DNA of 64,000 nucleotides from CAWALV01 sp963782965 (lineage in GTDB: Bacteria > Actinomycetota > Actinomycetes > Acidothermales > Acidothermaceae). The position numbers and the translations under genes are program-made. The stretch's first letter is position 1, and every line of letters begins with the position of its first letter. Below the pieces are notes generated by a model. The model was not told the origin of the DNA, did no database searches, and was given only the letters and a program-made list of their open reading frames with translations. The stretch spans positions 310,001-374,000 of the forward strand of contig CAWALV010000002.1 of NCBI GenBank assembly GCA_963782965.1. Direction: 5' to 3'. This document shows, piece after piece, positions 8,219-15,265 of the stretch.

Positions 8219-8447
8219 GCGATGCCCGCTGGCATCAAGGACGTCGTCCGGTGGCCCACAACGGCGTTGAACGGCGCACTAGTACCGCGTTGACCTGCGG
8301 GTGCGGGGTAAAGTCGCTGGTCAGGAGGTTGCGTCGAGGGGTTCAACTCCCCCCTCGCCCACCATCCACAGAACCGGGTTGACCTGCGCTTTTGCGAAGT
8401 CCGGCTCGTAGTGCGGCTGCTATGGCATCAGTTGATCTTGAAGTGCG
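8219..8447 (+). repeat. Direct repeat copy A with tRNA 3'-end-like core
   Basis: Collinear with copy B at 11067-11294. Shared blocks are 8219-8236, a 56-bp core at 8307-8362 with one mismatch, and a 32-bp identical block at 8377-8408. The core contains GAGGGGTTCAACTCCCCCC, which has a T-loop TTCAACT with paired stems, then CTCGCCC-A-CCA, the expected acceptor strand, discriminator and CCA. No matching GGGCGAG 5' half, D-arm or anticodon arm is present upstream, so this is not a working tRNA. It is best read as a duplicated attachment site (attR-like) left by an integrative element. Confidence 0.5.
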
Positions 8448-8747
8448 TCTGCAATGGCAGCTGGCGGCCACCGCCGACGCGCTTTTCCGCGCATGCCAAC
8501 GGACCGTAACCGGCGTTCTGCGACGGGCGAGTTGGCCGGGCGCCGCCGGCGGTGGCGCCCACTACTTCGTGACCGTCGTCTGCCCCGAGAAAGCGCCGAT
8601 CGCCGAATCCGTATCGGTCCTTCCGTTGAGTCATTCGGTTCGCGTTGCGGCGATATGTGCTCGGGGCTCTCGAGCCCTGTGGTGCGTGTGGCTGGCGCGT
8701 GCTCGTTTGGGCTGCTCAGGTACGCGAGGTTGTCGGCCCTGCAGGCC
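8448..8747. other. Gene-free stretch between repeat A and the Asp-box lipoprotein
   Basis: I find no supported coding region, RNA gene or clear repeat here on either strand. The frames that are open have no recognisable protein character. Confidence 0.4.
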
Positions 8748-10097
8748 TTAGCGGTTGATGATCGTGACGGTGGACCAGTCGGCGCCGGCGTCGTCGCGGA
8801 CGTACAGGGCGGGGAGGTGGTCGGTGTAGCCGCCACCCGGGCCGACCACCCACGCGCGGCCTGCGGTGGTGAACGCCCAGGCGGAGGTGGTGGCCCCGGT
8901 GCTGAAGACGCCGCTGAGCTCGGCGGTCCAGGTGTGGCCGGCGTCGTGGGTCACGTAGAGGGGGGCGCGCCCGCCGACCCGCCACGCCGTGGTGGCGGAG
9001 GTCGCGACGATCTGGTCGGCGTATCCGGTGGTTTCCAACGCCGGCTGCGGCGTCCAGGTCTTGCCGGCGTCGTCACTGGTGAACAGGTTCTTGCGCTGGC
9101 TGCCGGCCCCAGACTCACCGGCACACACCAGCCACAGGCGGCCGCCCGCGATAGACAGCGATGCCGGGTCGCCCACCGCCTGGTCGGTGGCGCACGGCAC
9201 CGGCACAGCCTGCCAGGAGGCGCCGGCGTCGGTGGTCGCCCGCAGCGCGTAGCTGCTGTGATTGACGAGCACGGTGGCGTACGCGCTGGTGGGCGACGCG
9301 GCGACGACGCTGACCACACTGCCGTCGGCGGCCGGTTGAGCCGCCAAGGCGGTGACCGTGCCGGCCCCGGTGACGGTGTCGATCACCGACGCGCACTGCC
9401 CCCAGCCGCCCAACCCGGGAGCGCACGGGGAGCGGACCAGCCATGTCCGGTCGCCGACCGGCACGACCTGCTCGACGGTGCCGGTCACGGGCAGCTCCCG
9501 CCAGCTGCCGCCGCCGTCGCTGGTGGTGAACAGCTTCGGCCCGTACGCGAAACCCACGGTCGCGCTGGAAAACGTCAGCTTCGAGACGGCGATAGTGTCG
9601 GGGTAGGCGTCCAGGTCGGTGCGCGTGTAGGCGGTGAGAAGGCGTGGCACCGACCATGTCAGACCGCCGTCCGAACTGGTGGCGACGTCGACCGTGCACT
9701 GCAGCGACCCTGACGCGCACCGCGCCAACAACACACGTCCGTCGACCCTGGTCGCAAACGCGATCGCGCTCACATAGGAGAACGCCTCCAGCCCGCCGAC
9801 GGACGCGGACCGTACGGCCGACGCCGCCGGCGTGCTCATGGCCGAGCTGCTCACCTGCGCCGGTGAACTCGCAGCCGCCATCGTCGACGAAGCCGAAGAC
9901 GCTGGCGCGTCGGCAGCCTTCGTCGCGGACGCACACCCTGCCACGCCGAACCCGACCGCGGCGGTGACCGCAGCCACCAGCGTTCCTCGCACACCCGTCC
10001 GACGCACAACCCGCCGGAATGGTTGCGCGCGGCGGCAGCGCGGGCAGCTGCCCCCGCACGGCTTCCCGCGAGACGCAACCGGAGGTCTCATCTGCAT
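8748..10097 (-). CDS. Secreted lipoprotein with six Asp-box (BNR) repeats
   Basis: A beta-propeller-like protein of about 449 aa. Six Asp-box motifs of the S/T-x-D-x-G-x-T/S-W type are visible: SSDGGLTWS, TSDGGGSWR, TTDAGASWQ, TSDDAGKTW, THDAGHTW and RDDAGADW. A hydrophobic stretch ending in GVAGC is a lipobox, followed by an Ala/Ser-rich linker. The start is uncertain: ATG 10097 and ATG 10091 put a Cys-rich piece (CGGSCPRC) before the signal sequence, whereas a GTG near 10007 would give a conventional lipoprotein signal. Asp-box proteins include sialidases and photosystem-assembly-like propellers; no sialidase catalytic Arg/Tyr pattern is apparent, so activity is open. It lies between the two att-like repeats. 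Confidence 0.75.
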   Translation of the reverse strand: MQMRPPVASRGKPCGGSCPRCRRAQPFRRVVRRTGVRGTLVAAVTAAVGFGVAGCASATKAADAPASSASSTMAAASSPAQVSSSAMSTPAASAVRSASVGGLEAFSYVSAIAFATRVDGRVLLARCASGSLQCTVDVATSSDGGLTWSVPRLLTAYTRTDLDAYPDTIAVSKLTFSSATVGFAYGPKLFTTSDGGGSWRELPVTGTVEQVVPVGDRTWLVRSPCAPGLGGWGQCASVIDTVTGAGTVTALAAQPAADGSVVSVVAASPTSAYATVLVNHSSYALRATTDAGASWQAVPVPCATDQAVGDPASLSIAGGRLWLVCAGESGAGSQRKNLFTSDDAGKTWTPQPALETTGYADQIVATSATTAWRVGGRAPLYVTHDAGHTWTAELSGVFSTGATTSAWAFTTAGRAWVVGPGGGYTDHLPALYVRDDAGADWSTVTIINR

Positions 10098-10323
10098 GGC
10101 GACTCTCGCCACCGCCAACCAGCACACCGCCGCCCGGATCGACGGCGATGTGCGCGCCGATAGGCAACCGAACAGATCCGTCATTCTCGCCATCCCGAGC
10201 GCACTCGTGGTGGGGAGCATTCTCGCCGCGGGTGCATCCCTCGGGATCGCCTATCGTCGCCTCCGAAACCGAAGGCGGCGCGCAGCGTAGGTGCCGTTTC
10301 CGTGTTTGTGAGTGCGGCCGCAC

Positions 10324-10644
10324 CTACAAGCCGAGTGTCACGCGCAGCGACTCCTCTAGCCGCACCAGTTCCGCCGGGTGAAGTGCGCCGCGTCGCTTGG
10401 TGAGCTTCGCCTGCGCGATCGTATGGACGTCGGTCACGTTGACGTAGCTCTCGTCGTACCTGGTCAGTCCCGCTTCGCGGCCGATCGGGATATGCGTTGC
10501 CGCAGGACCTTCAGTGCCGGTGACGACCAGAACGGTGACGGAACTCAGCCGGATAAGCAGTGGGTTGATCGTGAGGACAACCACGGGGTGAACCCCTGCG
10601 CCCGGAATGTGCGCGTCCCAGACCTCTCCGCGGAGCGGATCCAA
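10324..10644 (-). CDS. mazF: MazF/PemK-type toxin (endoribonuclease)
   Basis: A 106-aa protein starting at TTG 10644, immediately after the antitoxin stop (TAG at 10647-10645). It has the PemK/MazF opening RGEVWDAHIPGAGVHPVVVLT, the HIPIGREAGLT beta segment and the C-terminal VNVTDVHTIAQAKL that carries conserved Thr/Asp residues. Family members cleave mRNA. It is the second gene of a two-gene operon with the gene at 10965-10645. A broken second copy of its 3' half is at 12811-12962. Confidence 0.88.
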   Translation of the reverse strand: MDPLRGEVWDAHIPGAGVHPVVVLTINPLLIRLSSVTVLVVTGTEGPAATHIPIGREAGLTRYDESYVNVTDVHTIAQAKLTKRRGALHPAELVRLEESLRVTLGL

Positions 10645-10965
10645 CTAGTCCGCATCCTCGTCGGCTACGCCCGCGGGAAGTGGGGCGCGTCCGCCTCGGT
10701 AGAAGGCGTCGTAGGAGTCGATCAGCGACTGTTCCTGCGCCCGCCGATGGACCAACTTCAGTCCCTCGCGCACAACTTCAGATGGGCCATCGAGTCCGAG
10801 AACGACAGCGTCGTGGGCCAGCAACTCCTCGGCAAAGTCGCCATCGACGCGGGCTTGCAAGATCACCGACGAAGCCTTGACACGTACGGGAGCGGTCTTG
10901 CGCACCCGCACACTCGCCTTCTTCGCGGTGGTCGTCACGGTCGTGGTCGTCTTTCGGCTTGGCAT
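10645..10965 (-). CDS. Antitoxin partner of the MazF-type toxin
   Basis: A 106-aa protein from ATG 10965. The N-terminal 30 residues are Thr/Lys/Arg rich (TTTTVTTTAKKASVRVRK), then a ribbon-helix-helix-like stretch (SVILQARVDGDFAEELLAHDAVVLGLDGPSEVVREGLKLVHRRAQEQ) and an acidic end. The order antitoxin-toxin and the abutting ends are typical of type II modules. Its start codon lies inside a palindrome (10965-10984), which suggests autorepression. Confidence 0.75.
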   Translation of the reverse strand: MPSRKTTTTVTTTAKKASVRVRKTAPVRVKASSVILQARVDGDFAEELLAHDAVVLGLDGPSEVVREGLKLVHRRAQEQSLIDSYDAFYRGGRAPLPAGVADEDAD

Positions 10966-10984
10966 GTATGCAGTTTGTCATACA
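10965..10984. promoter_or_regulatory. Palindromic operator of the toxin-antitoxin operon
   Basis: TGTATG at 10965-10970 and CATACA at 10979-10984 form a 6-bp inverted repeat with an 8-nt spacer, overlapping the antitoxin start codon. Position and symmetry fit an antitoxin or toxin-antitoxin complex binding site. Confidence 0.55.
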
Positions 10985-11066
10985 CGACCGCGACGGACAA
11001 GTCGTCGGGACAACCGTGCGTCTCGGGCGGGAGAGTTGTCGCCAAAGACCGGTCACCAGCGGGTGC

Positions 11067-11294
11067 GCGATGCCCGCTGGCATCGACGACCGTCGCTTGG
11101 TGGCGCGCAACGGCATTGAACGGCGCAATACTGCGTCGTTGCACTGCGGCCGCGCGGTAAAGTCGCTGGTCAGGAGGCTGCGTCGAGGGGTTCAACTCCC
11201 CCCTCGCCCACTATCGACAGGCCGGTTGACCTGCGCTTTTGCGAAGTCCGGCTCGGTTTGCGACCGCCGGGGCATCAGCTGAACCTGGAAGTGT
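11067..11294 (+). repeat. Direct repeat copy B with tRNA 3'-end-like core
   Basis: Second copy of the repeat at 8219-8447, same strand, start-to-start distance 2848 bp. The core is 11156-11211 (one mismatch to copy A) and the 32-bp identical block is 11224-11255. Here the acceptor-like end reads CTCGCCCACT rather than CTCGCCCACCA. It lies between the mazF module and the DUF4143 ATPase, so it marks a second module boundary. Confidence 0.5.
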
Positions 11295-11349
11295 CGGTGG
11301 CTACCGCCGGTCACGGTGGAGTGCCAACCGCGACCGTGGCCTGTAAGGG

Positions 11350-12636
11350 TCAGGCTCCAGGGACCGTTCTCCACAATCGGTCAAGCGGCATCACATGCAG
11401 ACGATCTTCGTAGGTGTACGAGCGCGATCCCATGCTGAGTGCGACCCCGGCCAGGAAGCGCTCCCCAAGTGCCTCACGCAGCTTCCGCATGCCCTTGAGG
11501 TCGCTTCCGGCGACCCGCTCACCACTCTTCACCTCGAACGTCAGCACAGACCCGTCGTCGAACTCAACGACGAAGTCGACTTCGTCGTCAGCGGCGGTGC
11601 GCCAGTGCCCGCATGTCACTTGCTCGTCGAGCCAGGAGACTTGCTTGCGCAGCTCGCCGACGACGAAGGTCTCCAGCAAGTTTCCTAACTCCGTCAGCGC
11701 CGTGGCGTCCAGACCAGCGAGCTTGGCCGGCGTCAGCCGGAGGACCCGGCCAGCGAGACCGGAGTCCACGAGATGCACCTTCGGCCTAGAACTAGCCCGC
11801 GCACGAAGCGTCTTGCCCCACGCGGGCAGCCGGGCGACGAGGAAAAGGTCTTCGAGCAACTCGACGTAGTCCTCGATCGTCTTACGGTCGAGCCCGAGGT
11901 CGCTCCCGACCTGGCTGAGGTTCAGCAGTTGGCCTGTCTGACCGGCCAGCCTGTTGAAGAGCTCGCGCAGAGCTTGCCGTTGACGGACGCGGACCAGCTC
12001 GATCGCGTCACGCTCGAGCGATTGGGTGACGTAGTCGTCGAACCAACGGTTGCGGGCGGCCGGGGACGTCCGGCTAATCGCCAACGGGAAACCGCCTGCC
12101 ACGACCTTGTCGATGTACTCGGCCCGGGTGGTCGTGGACGTCGGCAGCGCGCTGACAGCTGCTGCCGCGTCGGTGTGTAGAGCCGGAAGGAGATTCTCCG
12201 CCGCGCCGCAAATCTCGCCCTGCGACAGCGGCCAGATGGTCAAGGAGTGCAGCCTCCCGGTCAGCGCTTGAGCGGTCCGGGGTAGCGCGTCCTGCCGGGT
12301 GGAACCTGTCAGGACCGCAGTCCCCGGCAGAGCTCCTTCCCGGTTCAGCCGTGCCTTGAGCGCGTCCAGCACCTCCGGAGCGTGTTGGTACTCGTCCAAG
12401 CACAATGGGGTGTGCTCGCCCACAGCCGAAGCGGGGCTCGCGCGAACCGCCTCGAGCACCACCGGATCATCGAGGTCGACCACCGGCACGCCCTTGTCTG
12501 CTGCAAAACTGCGCAGCACCGTCGACTTGCCCACCGACCGGGGGCCGTGCAGGGCGATGACCGGCACCTCCTGCGTGAGGGCGGTCAGGATTGAGGACAC
12601 GCGACGGTCGACCAAATCCTGCAACTGTCCGGCCAC
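11350..12636 (-). CDS. AAA ATPase with C-terminal DUF4143 domain
   Basis: A 428-aa protein. GTG 12636 is chosen because GGGAG lies 9 nt upstream and the family normally starts just before VDRRVSSIL; the frame stays open to 12975 but that part crosses tandem repeats and a mazF fragment. Walker A is HGPRSVGKST at about residue 30, Walker B is PLCLDEYQ, and VLTGSTR is sensor-1-like. The C-terminal DUF4143 has RTPAxxR-like RNRWFDDYV, LNLSQVGSDLGLDRKTIEDYVELLEDLFLV, PKVHLVDSG and VDFVVEF...TFEVKSG, a nuclease-like D-ExK pattern. Many copies of this family are mobile and of unknown role. Confidence 0.85.
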   Translation of the reverse strand: MAGQLQDLVDRRVSSILTALTQEVPVIALHGPRSVGKSTVLRSFAADKGVPVVDLDDPVVLEAVRASPASAVGEHTPLCLDEYQHAPEVLDALKARLNREGALPGTAVLTGSTRQDALPRTAQALTGRLHSLTIWPLSQGEICGAAENLLPALHTDAAAAVSALPTSTTTRAEYIDKVVAGGFPLAISRTSPAARNRWFDDYVTQSLERDAIELVRVRQRQALRELFNRLAGQTGQLLNLSQVGSDLGLDRKTIEDYVELLEDLFLVARLPAWGKTLRARASSRPKVHLVDSGLAGRVLRLTPAKLAGLDATALTELGNLLETFVVGELRKQVSWLDEQVTCGHWRTAADDEVDFVVEFDDGSVLTFEVKSGERVAGSDLKGMRKLREALGERFLAGVALSMGSRSYTYEDRLHVMPLDRLWRTVPGA

Positions 12637-12664
12637 GTCGTCAGGCTCCCAGCCTCCGGGCACC

Positions 12665-12744
12665 CGAAATACCAAAACGTGAGGGGATCGAACTACCAAA
12701 ACACGAGGGGATCGAACTACCAAAACACGAGGGGTGCAGACTCC
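12665..12744. repeat. 24-bp tandem repeats upstream of the DUF4143 ATPase gene
   Basis: Two exact-length 24-bp units at 12673-12696 and 12697-12720 differ by two bases, flanked by partial units at 12665-12672 and 12721-12744. They lie immediately upstream of the preferred ATPase start (12636). Unit length and placement suggest protein-binding iterons in the promoter. Being multiples of three, they also keep the upstream frame open. Confidence 0.7.
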
Positions 12745-12810
12745 CGCAACGTGAGGGAGCGACCACGTCGTCCGGACACCGCGCTTCTCCAGGAGCCAAG
12801 TTGTCGCCAT

Positions 12811-12962
12811 GTCACGCGGAGCGACTCCTCCAGCCGCGCCAGTTCCGCTGGGTGAAGTGCGCCGCCCCGCTTGGTGAGCTTCGCCTGGGCGATCGTGTGA
12901 ACGTCGGTCACGTTGACGTAGCTCTCGGTGTACCTGGTCAGTCCCGCTTCGCGTCCGATCGG
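12811..12962 (-). pseudogene. Fragment of a mazF gene (3' half, duplicated)
   Basis: Aligns base by base with 10337-10489 of the intact mazF with only scattered differences. On the reverse strand it encodes IGREAGLTRYTESYVNVTD... ending with RLEESLRVT, the C-terminal half of the toxin. The 5' half is missing: the homology stops abruptly at 12962, and no antitoxin is adjacent. It is a remnant of a second toxin copy. Confidence 0.8.
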
Positions 12963-13034
12963 CGCGCACCTGCACGACGTCGCGGGCGGATGTCGGAGTC
13001 GAAGTCGACGCGAATCCTGGGCCCAGGACACCTA

Positions 13035-13619
13035 CTACGGCACGGGGGCCGCCGATCGGGACCGACCCGCCTGGGCCATCAGGCGATCGGTGTCACTGGC
13101 GTTCGGTCCGGTGGGAACCACGCCTTTGATCAGACCGTGCTCGCGGGCGGCGTCGTTGCAGGTGGCCTCCACCACGGCCGTGACCGTCGGTATCCATTCG
13201 GACGGGAACTCGATGGCGCGTCCGAGGCTGGCGGACAAATCCCACGCATGGCACAACGCGTCGATGATCGGGAAGTTGATGACGACGGTTCCAGGGAGCT
13301 CACCCAACGGGGTGACGTGGTGGCCGGTCAACACGCCGAGCCCGTTCCACATATTCACGGCCCGTTCAACCACCTCCTCGGCGTAGGCGGCGAGGTCGCC
13401 GTCGTAGGGAACGGCGCCGAGGGTGTCGTCGATGCTTACGGTCTCTTGTCCGGTTACGCGACCCGCCCACAGGAGCTGGTTGTTCAGCGCATGGCTCGCG
13501 AGTCGACGGACGGTCCACGGATCGCAGTTCGTGACCGTGTCCATGTCAGTGGCGCTGAGCGCTTGGACCTCTCGACGCAACTGGTCAATCGCGAACCCCA
13601 GTGTCGCCAGCTGGTCCAT
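13035..13619 (-). CDS. Maleylpyruvate isomerase family (mycothiol-dependent type, TIGR03086-like)
   Basis: A 194-aa protein from ATG 13619, with GGGAGG four bases upstream. The DinB-like fold signature is visible: MDQLATLGFAIDQLRREV, then CDPWTVRRLASHALNNQLLW (the metal-binding His is in SHALNN), a central YAEEVVERAVNMW helix and IDALCHAWDLSASLG with a second HxWD metal site. Actinomycete proteins of this family act in mycothiol-dependent isomerisation or hydrolysis, but most are uncharacterised. The gene is followed by the mazF remnant and preceded by the AmiC-like gene on the same strand, 109 bp away. Confidence 0.8.
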   Translation of the reverse strand: MDQLATLGFAIDQLRREVQALSATDMDTVTNCDPWTVRRLASHALNNQLLWAGRVTGQETVSIDDTLGAVPYDGDLAAYAEEVVERAVNMWNGLGVLTGHHVTPLGELPGTVVINFPIIDALCHAWDLSASLGRAIEFPSEWIPTVTAVVEATCNDAAREHGLIKGVVPTGPNASDTDRLMAQAGRSRSAAPVP

Positions 13620-13728
13620 CGCGCCTCCCGAGTTGCGGCGATCGTAGCGCAGGAACGGCGACGCCGACACCGGAGTGAGCCGGTGCCGGCGTGCCGAACG
13701 GTGGCAAGTGTCGGGCCTGGAGGGCTTG

Positions 13729-14847
13729 TCAGCCCAGCGGAACCTCGCACTCCTTTGGATCGATGTGGCCGAGGTTCTTGACCACCTTGAACTCGCCGCC
13801 TTGCGACTTCGCGATGTACATGTTCATCCGCACGTGATGCTGACCGGGAACCATCTCGGCGGGCCCTCCCGGGCCTTGCGGAATCCGGGCGTGGTCGAGC
13901 GCCGCGATGACGTCGTGCTGCCTCAACGAACCAGCCTCGTTCACTGCTGACTCCCACATCTTCAAAGCCCGGTACGTGCCAGTACACGCTGAGCCGGCCG
14001 TGAACAGAGCGCTGCCCGGATACCGCGCTTCGTAGCGGTTCAGCAGGTCGACGCTGAACGGATCCTGTACGTCCCGGTAGTAGTCGAGACAGCCGTAGAG
14101 ACCCTCGACCTGTTCAGCCGGCACGAGATTCAGGAAGTTCTCGTCGAAGTACGTGCACACCACCTGGCCACCCCGCTTCATGAAGCCCGCGTCGTACAGC
14201 TGAGCGAGGAACGGCGTGAGACCGGGCGGGACGATCGTGTTGAACACCACGTCGGCGCCGCTCGCCATTATGTCGGCCACCACGGCGCCGTAGTCGAGGT
14301 GATCGAGCGGGAGGTACTGCTCTCCAACGATTTCGCCGCCACGCTCGGTGACGACCTCACGAACCTTCTTGTTGAGTGTGTGCGGCCAGATGTAGTCGGC
14401 CGAAGGGAGATAGAAGGTCCTCGCCTTGATCGTATTCATCAGCCACGGGAAGAACGGTTCGATCTGCTGGGCCGGCACGGGCCCCGTGCAGAAGATCAGC
14501 GGATCGCACTCCTGACCCTCGTACTGCTCGGGGTAGAGGTACAGCTTCCGGGCGCCCTCCACCACGGGCGCCTTGATGGCCTGCCGGGTCGAGCTGTAGA
14601 TCCCGCCCACGACCACGTCGACGTCCGCTTGTACGAGCCGCGCAGCGGCGGCTTGCGCGACGGCGTCATCGGTGGCGCTGTCCTCGACGTACAGCTCGAT
14701 CGGGCGGCCGAGCAGGCCGCCGTCGGCGTTGATGTCGTCGACGACCATCCGTGCCACGTTGACGTTGGCGACGCCCATGAAGGACAGCGCACCCGTCTGG
14801 TCGGAGATGAGACCGACCCGCGCCGGACGATCGAGAGTGCCGGGCAT
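13729..14847 (-). CDS. AmiC/UrtA-like periplasmic-binding-fold protein without a signal peptide
   Basis: A 372-aa protein of the branched-chain/urea/amide-binding fold (Peripla_BP_5 type). It starts RVGLISDQTGALSFMG directly, with no signal peptide or lipobox, so it should be cytosolic. Landmarks are NADGGLLGRPIELYVED, GGIYSSTRQAI, YPEQYEGQECDP, PSADYIWPHTLNKKV, DVVFNTIVPPG and RIPQGPGGPAEM; the YxGxE and ADYIxP segments parallel the ligand site of AmiC. No transporter genes are nearby. The nearest partners are a small barrel protein (13 bp upstream) and a large LuxR-type regulator, suggesting a ligand-sensing regulatory role like AmiC rather than transport. That is inference. Confidence 0.8.
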   Translation of the reverse strand: MPGTLDRPARVGLISDQTGALSFMGVANVNVARMVVDDINADGGLLGRPIELYVEDSATDDAVAQAAAARLVQADVDVVVGGIYSSTRQAIKAPVVEGARKLYLYPEQYEGQECDPLIFCTGPVPAQQIEPFFPWLMNTIKARTFYLPSADYIWPHTLNKKVREVVTERGGEIVGEQYLPLDHLDYGAVVADIMASGADVVFNTIVPPGLTPFLAQLYDAGFMKRGGQVVCTYFDENFLNLVPAEQVEGLYGCLDYYRDVQDPFSVDLLNRYEARYPGSALFTAGSACTGTYRALKMWESAVNEAGSLRQHDVIAALDHARIPQGPGGPAEMVPGQHHVRMNMYIAKSQGGEFKVVKNLGHIDPKECEVPLG

Positions 14848-14860
14848 CGTCGTCGGCCGG

Positions 14861-15133
14861 CTACGCGTCGTACTGACCGAGAAGGGCCGCCGGCTCGGGC
14901 TTCCCGATGTGACCGGCCTCCTGGAGAATCGGCGGGACCTCGGGGTCGGAGACGAAGGACGCCCAGCCCTGCTCGTCCCAATCGAACAGCACCCACATGC
15001 GGTTCGCGTCGGTCGGGTCGCGGAACACCGTCGAGCCCTTCGAACCGTGCAGGGCGCGCTTGTCGGCGCCCTTGGTGCCGAACACCCCCAGGAACTGGTC
15101 GACGTCCTTGACCATCGTCGTTGCCAAGATCAT
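14861..15133 (-). CDS. Small dimeric alpha/beta-barrel-like protein
   Basis: A 90-aa protein. ATG 15133 is supported by GGAGGAAAC just upstream; the open frame extends to 15166. The sequence MILATTMVKDVDQFLGVFGTK then GSTVFRDPTDANRMWVLFDWDEQGW...FVSDPEVPPILQEAG resembles stand-alone ferredoxin-like barrel proteins of the antibiotic-biosynthesis-monooxygenase class. Catalytic function is not evident. It lies between the LuxR-type regulator and the AmiC-like protein on the same strand with short gaps. Confidence 0.7.
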   Translation of the reverse strand: MILATTMVKDVDQFLGVFGTKGADKRALHGSKGSTVFRDPTDANRMWVLFDWDEQGWASFVSDPEVPPILQEAGHIGKPEPAALLGQYDA

Positions 15134-15265
15134 GGTTTCCTCCACACTTCGGACCCTCGGGTCCACCGAATGCCGGCCGGGTCGGCGGGCATGCAGTCAT
15201 CGTCGTGAAGGTCCGCGGCAGCGGCATCGGCGGAACTACCCACTTCCCGTCGGTAGCTGTCGATG

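Noticed and set aside
8307..8362. A possible functional tRNA gene ending in CTCGCCCACCA
   Set aside because: Only the T-arm and acceptor 3' strand are recognisable; the 5' acceptor strand, D-arm and a pairing anticodon stem are missing, and the second copy lacks CCA.
12665..12744. CRISPR-like repeat array
   Set aside because: The 24-bp units are directly adjacent with no spacers, and no cas genes are present anywhere in the window.
12637..12975. N-terminal extension of the DUF4143 ATPase
   Set aside because: The extension crosses the tandem repeats and the mazF fragment and has no conserved features, whereas the GTG at 12636 has a good ribosome site.
12591..13781. Long forward frame with an 8-residue repeat (EGIELPKH)
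   Set aside because: It is the complement of the tandem repeats, the mazF remnant and the maleylpyruvate-isomerase-like gene; no domain or ribosome site supports it.
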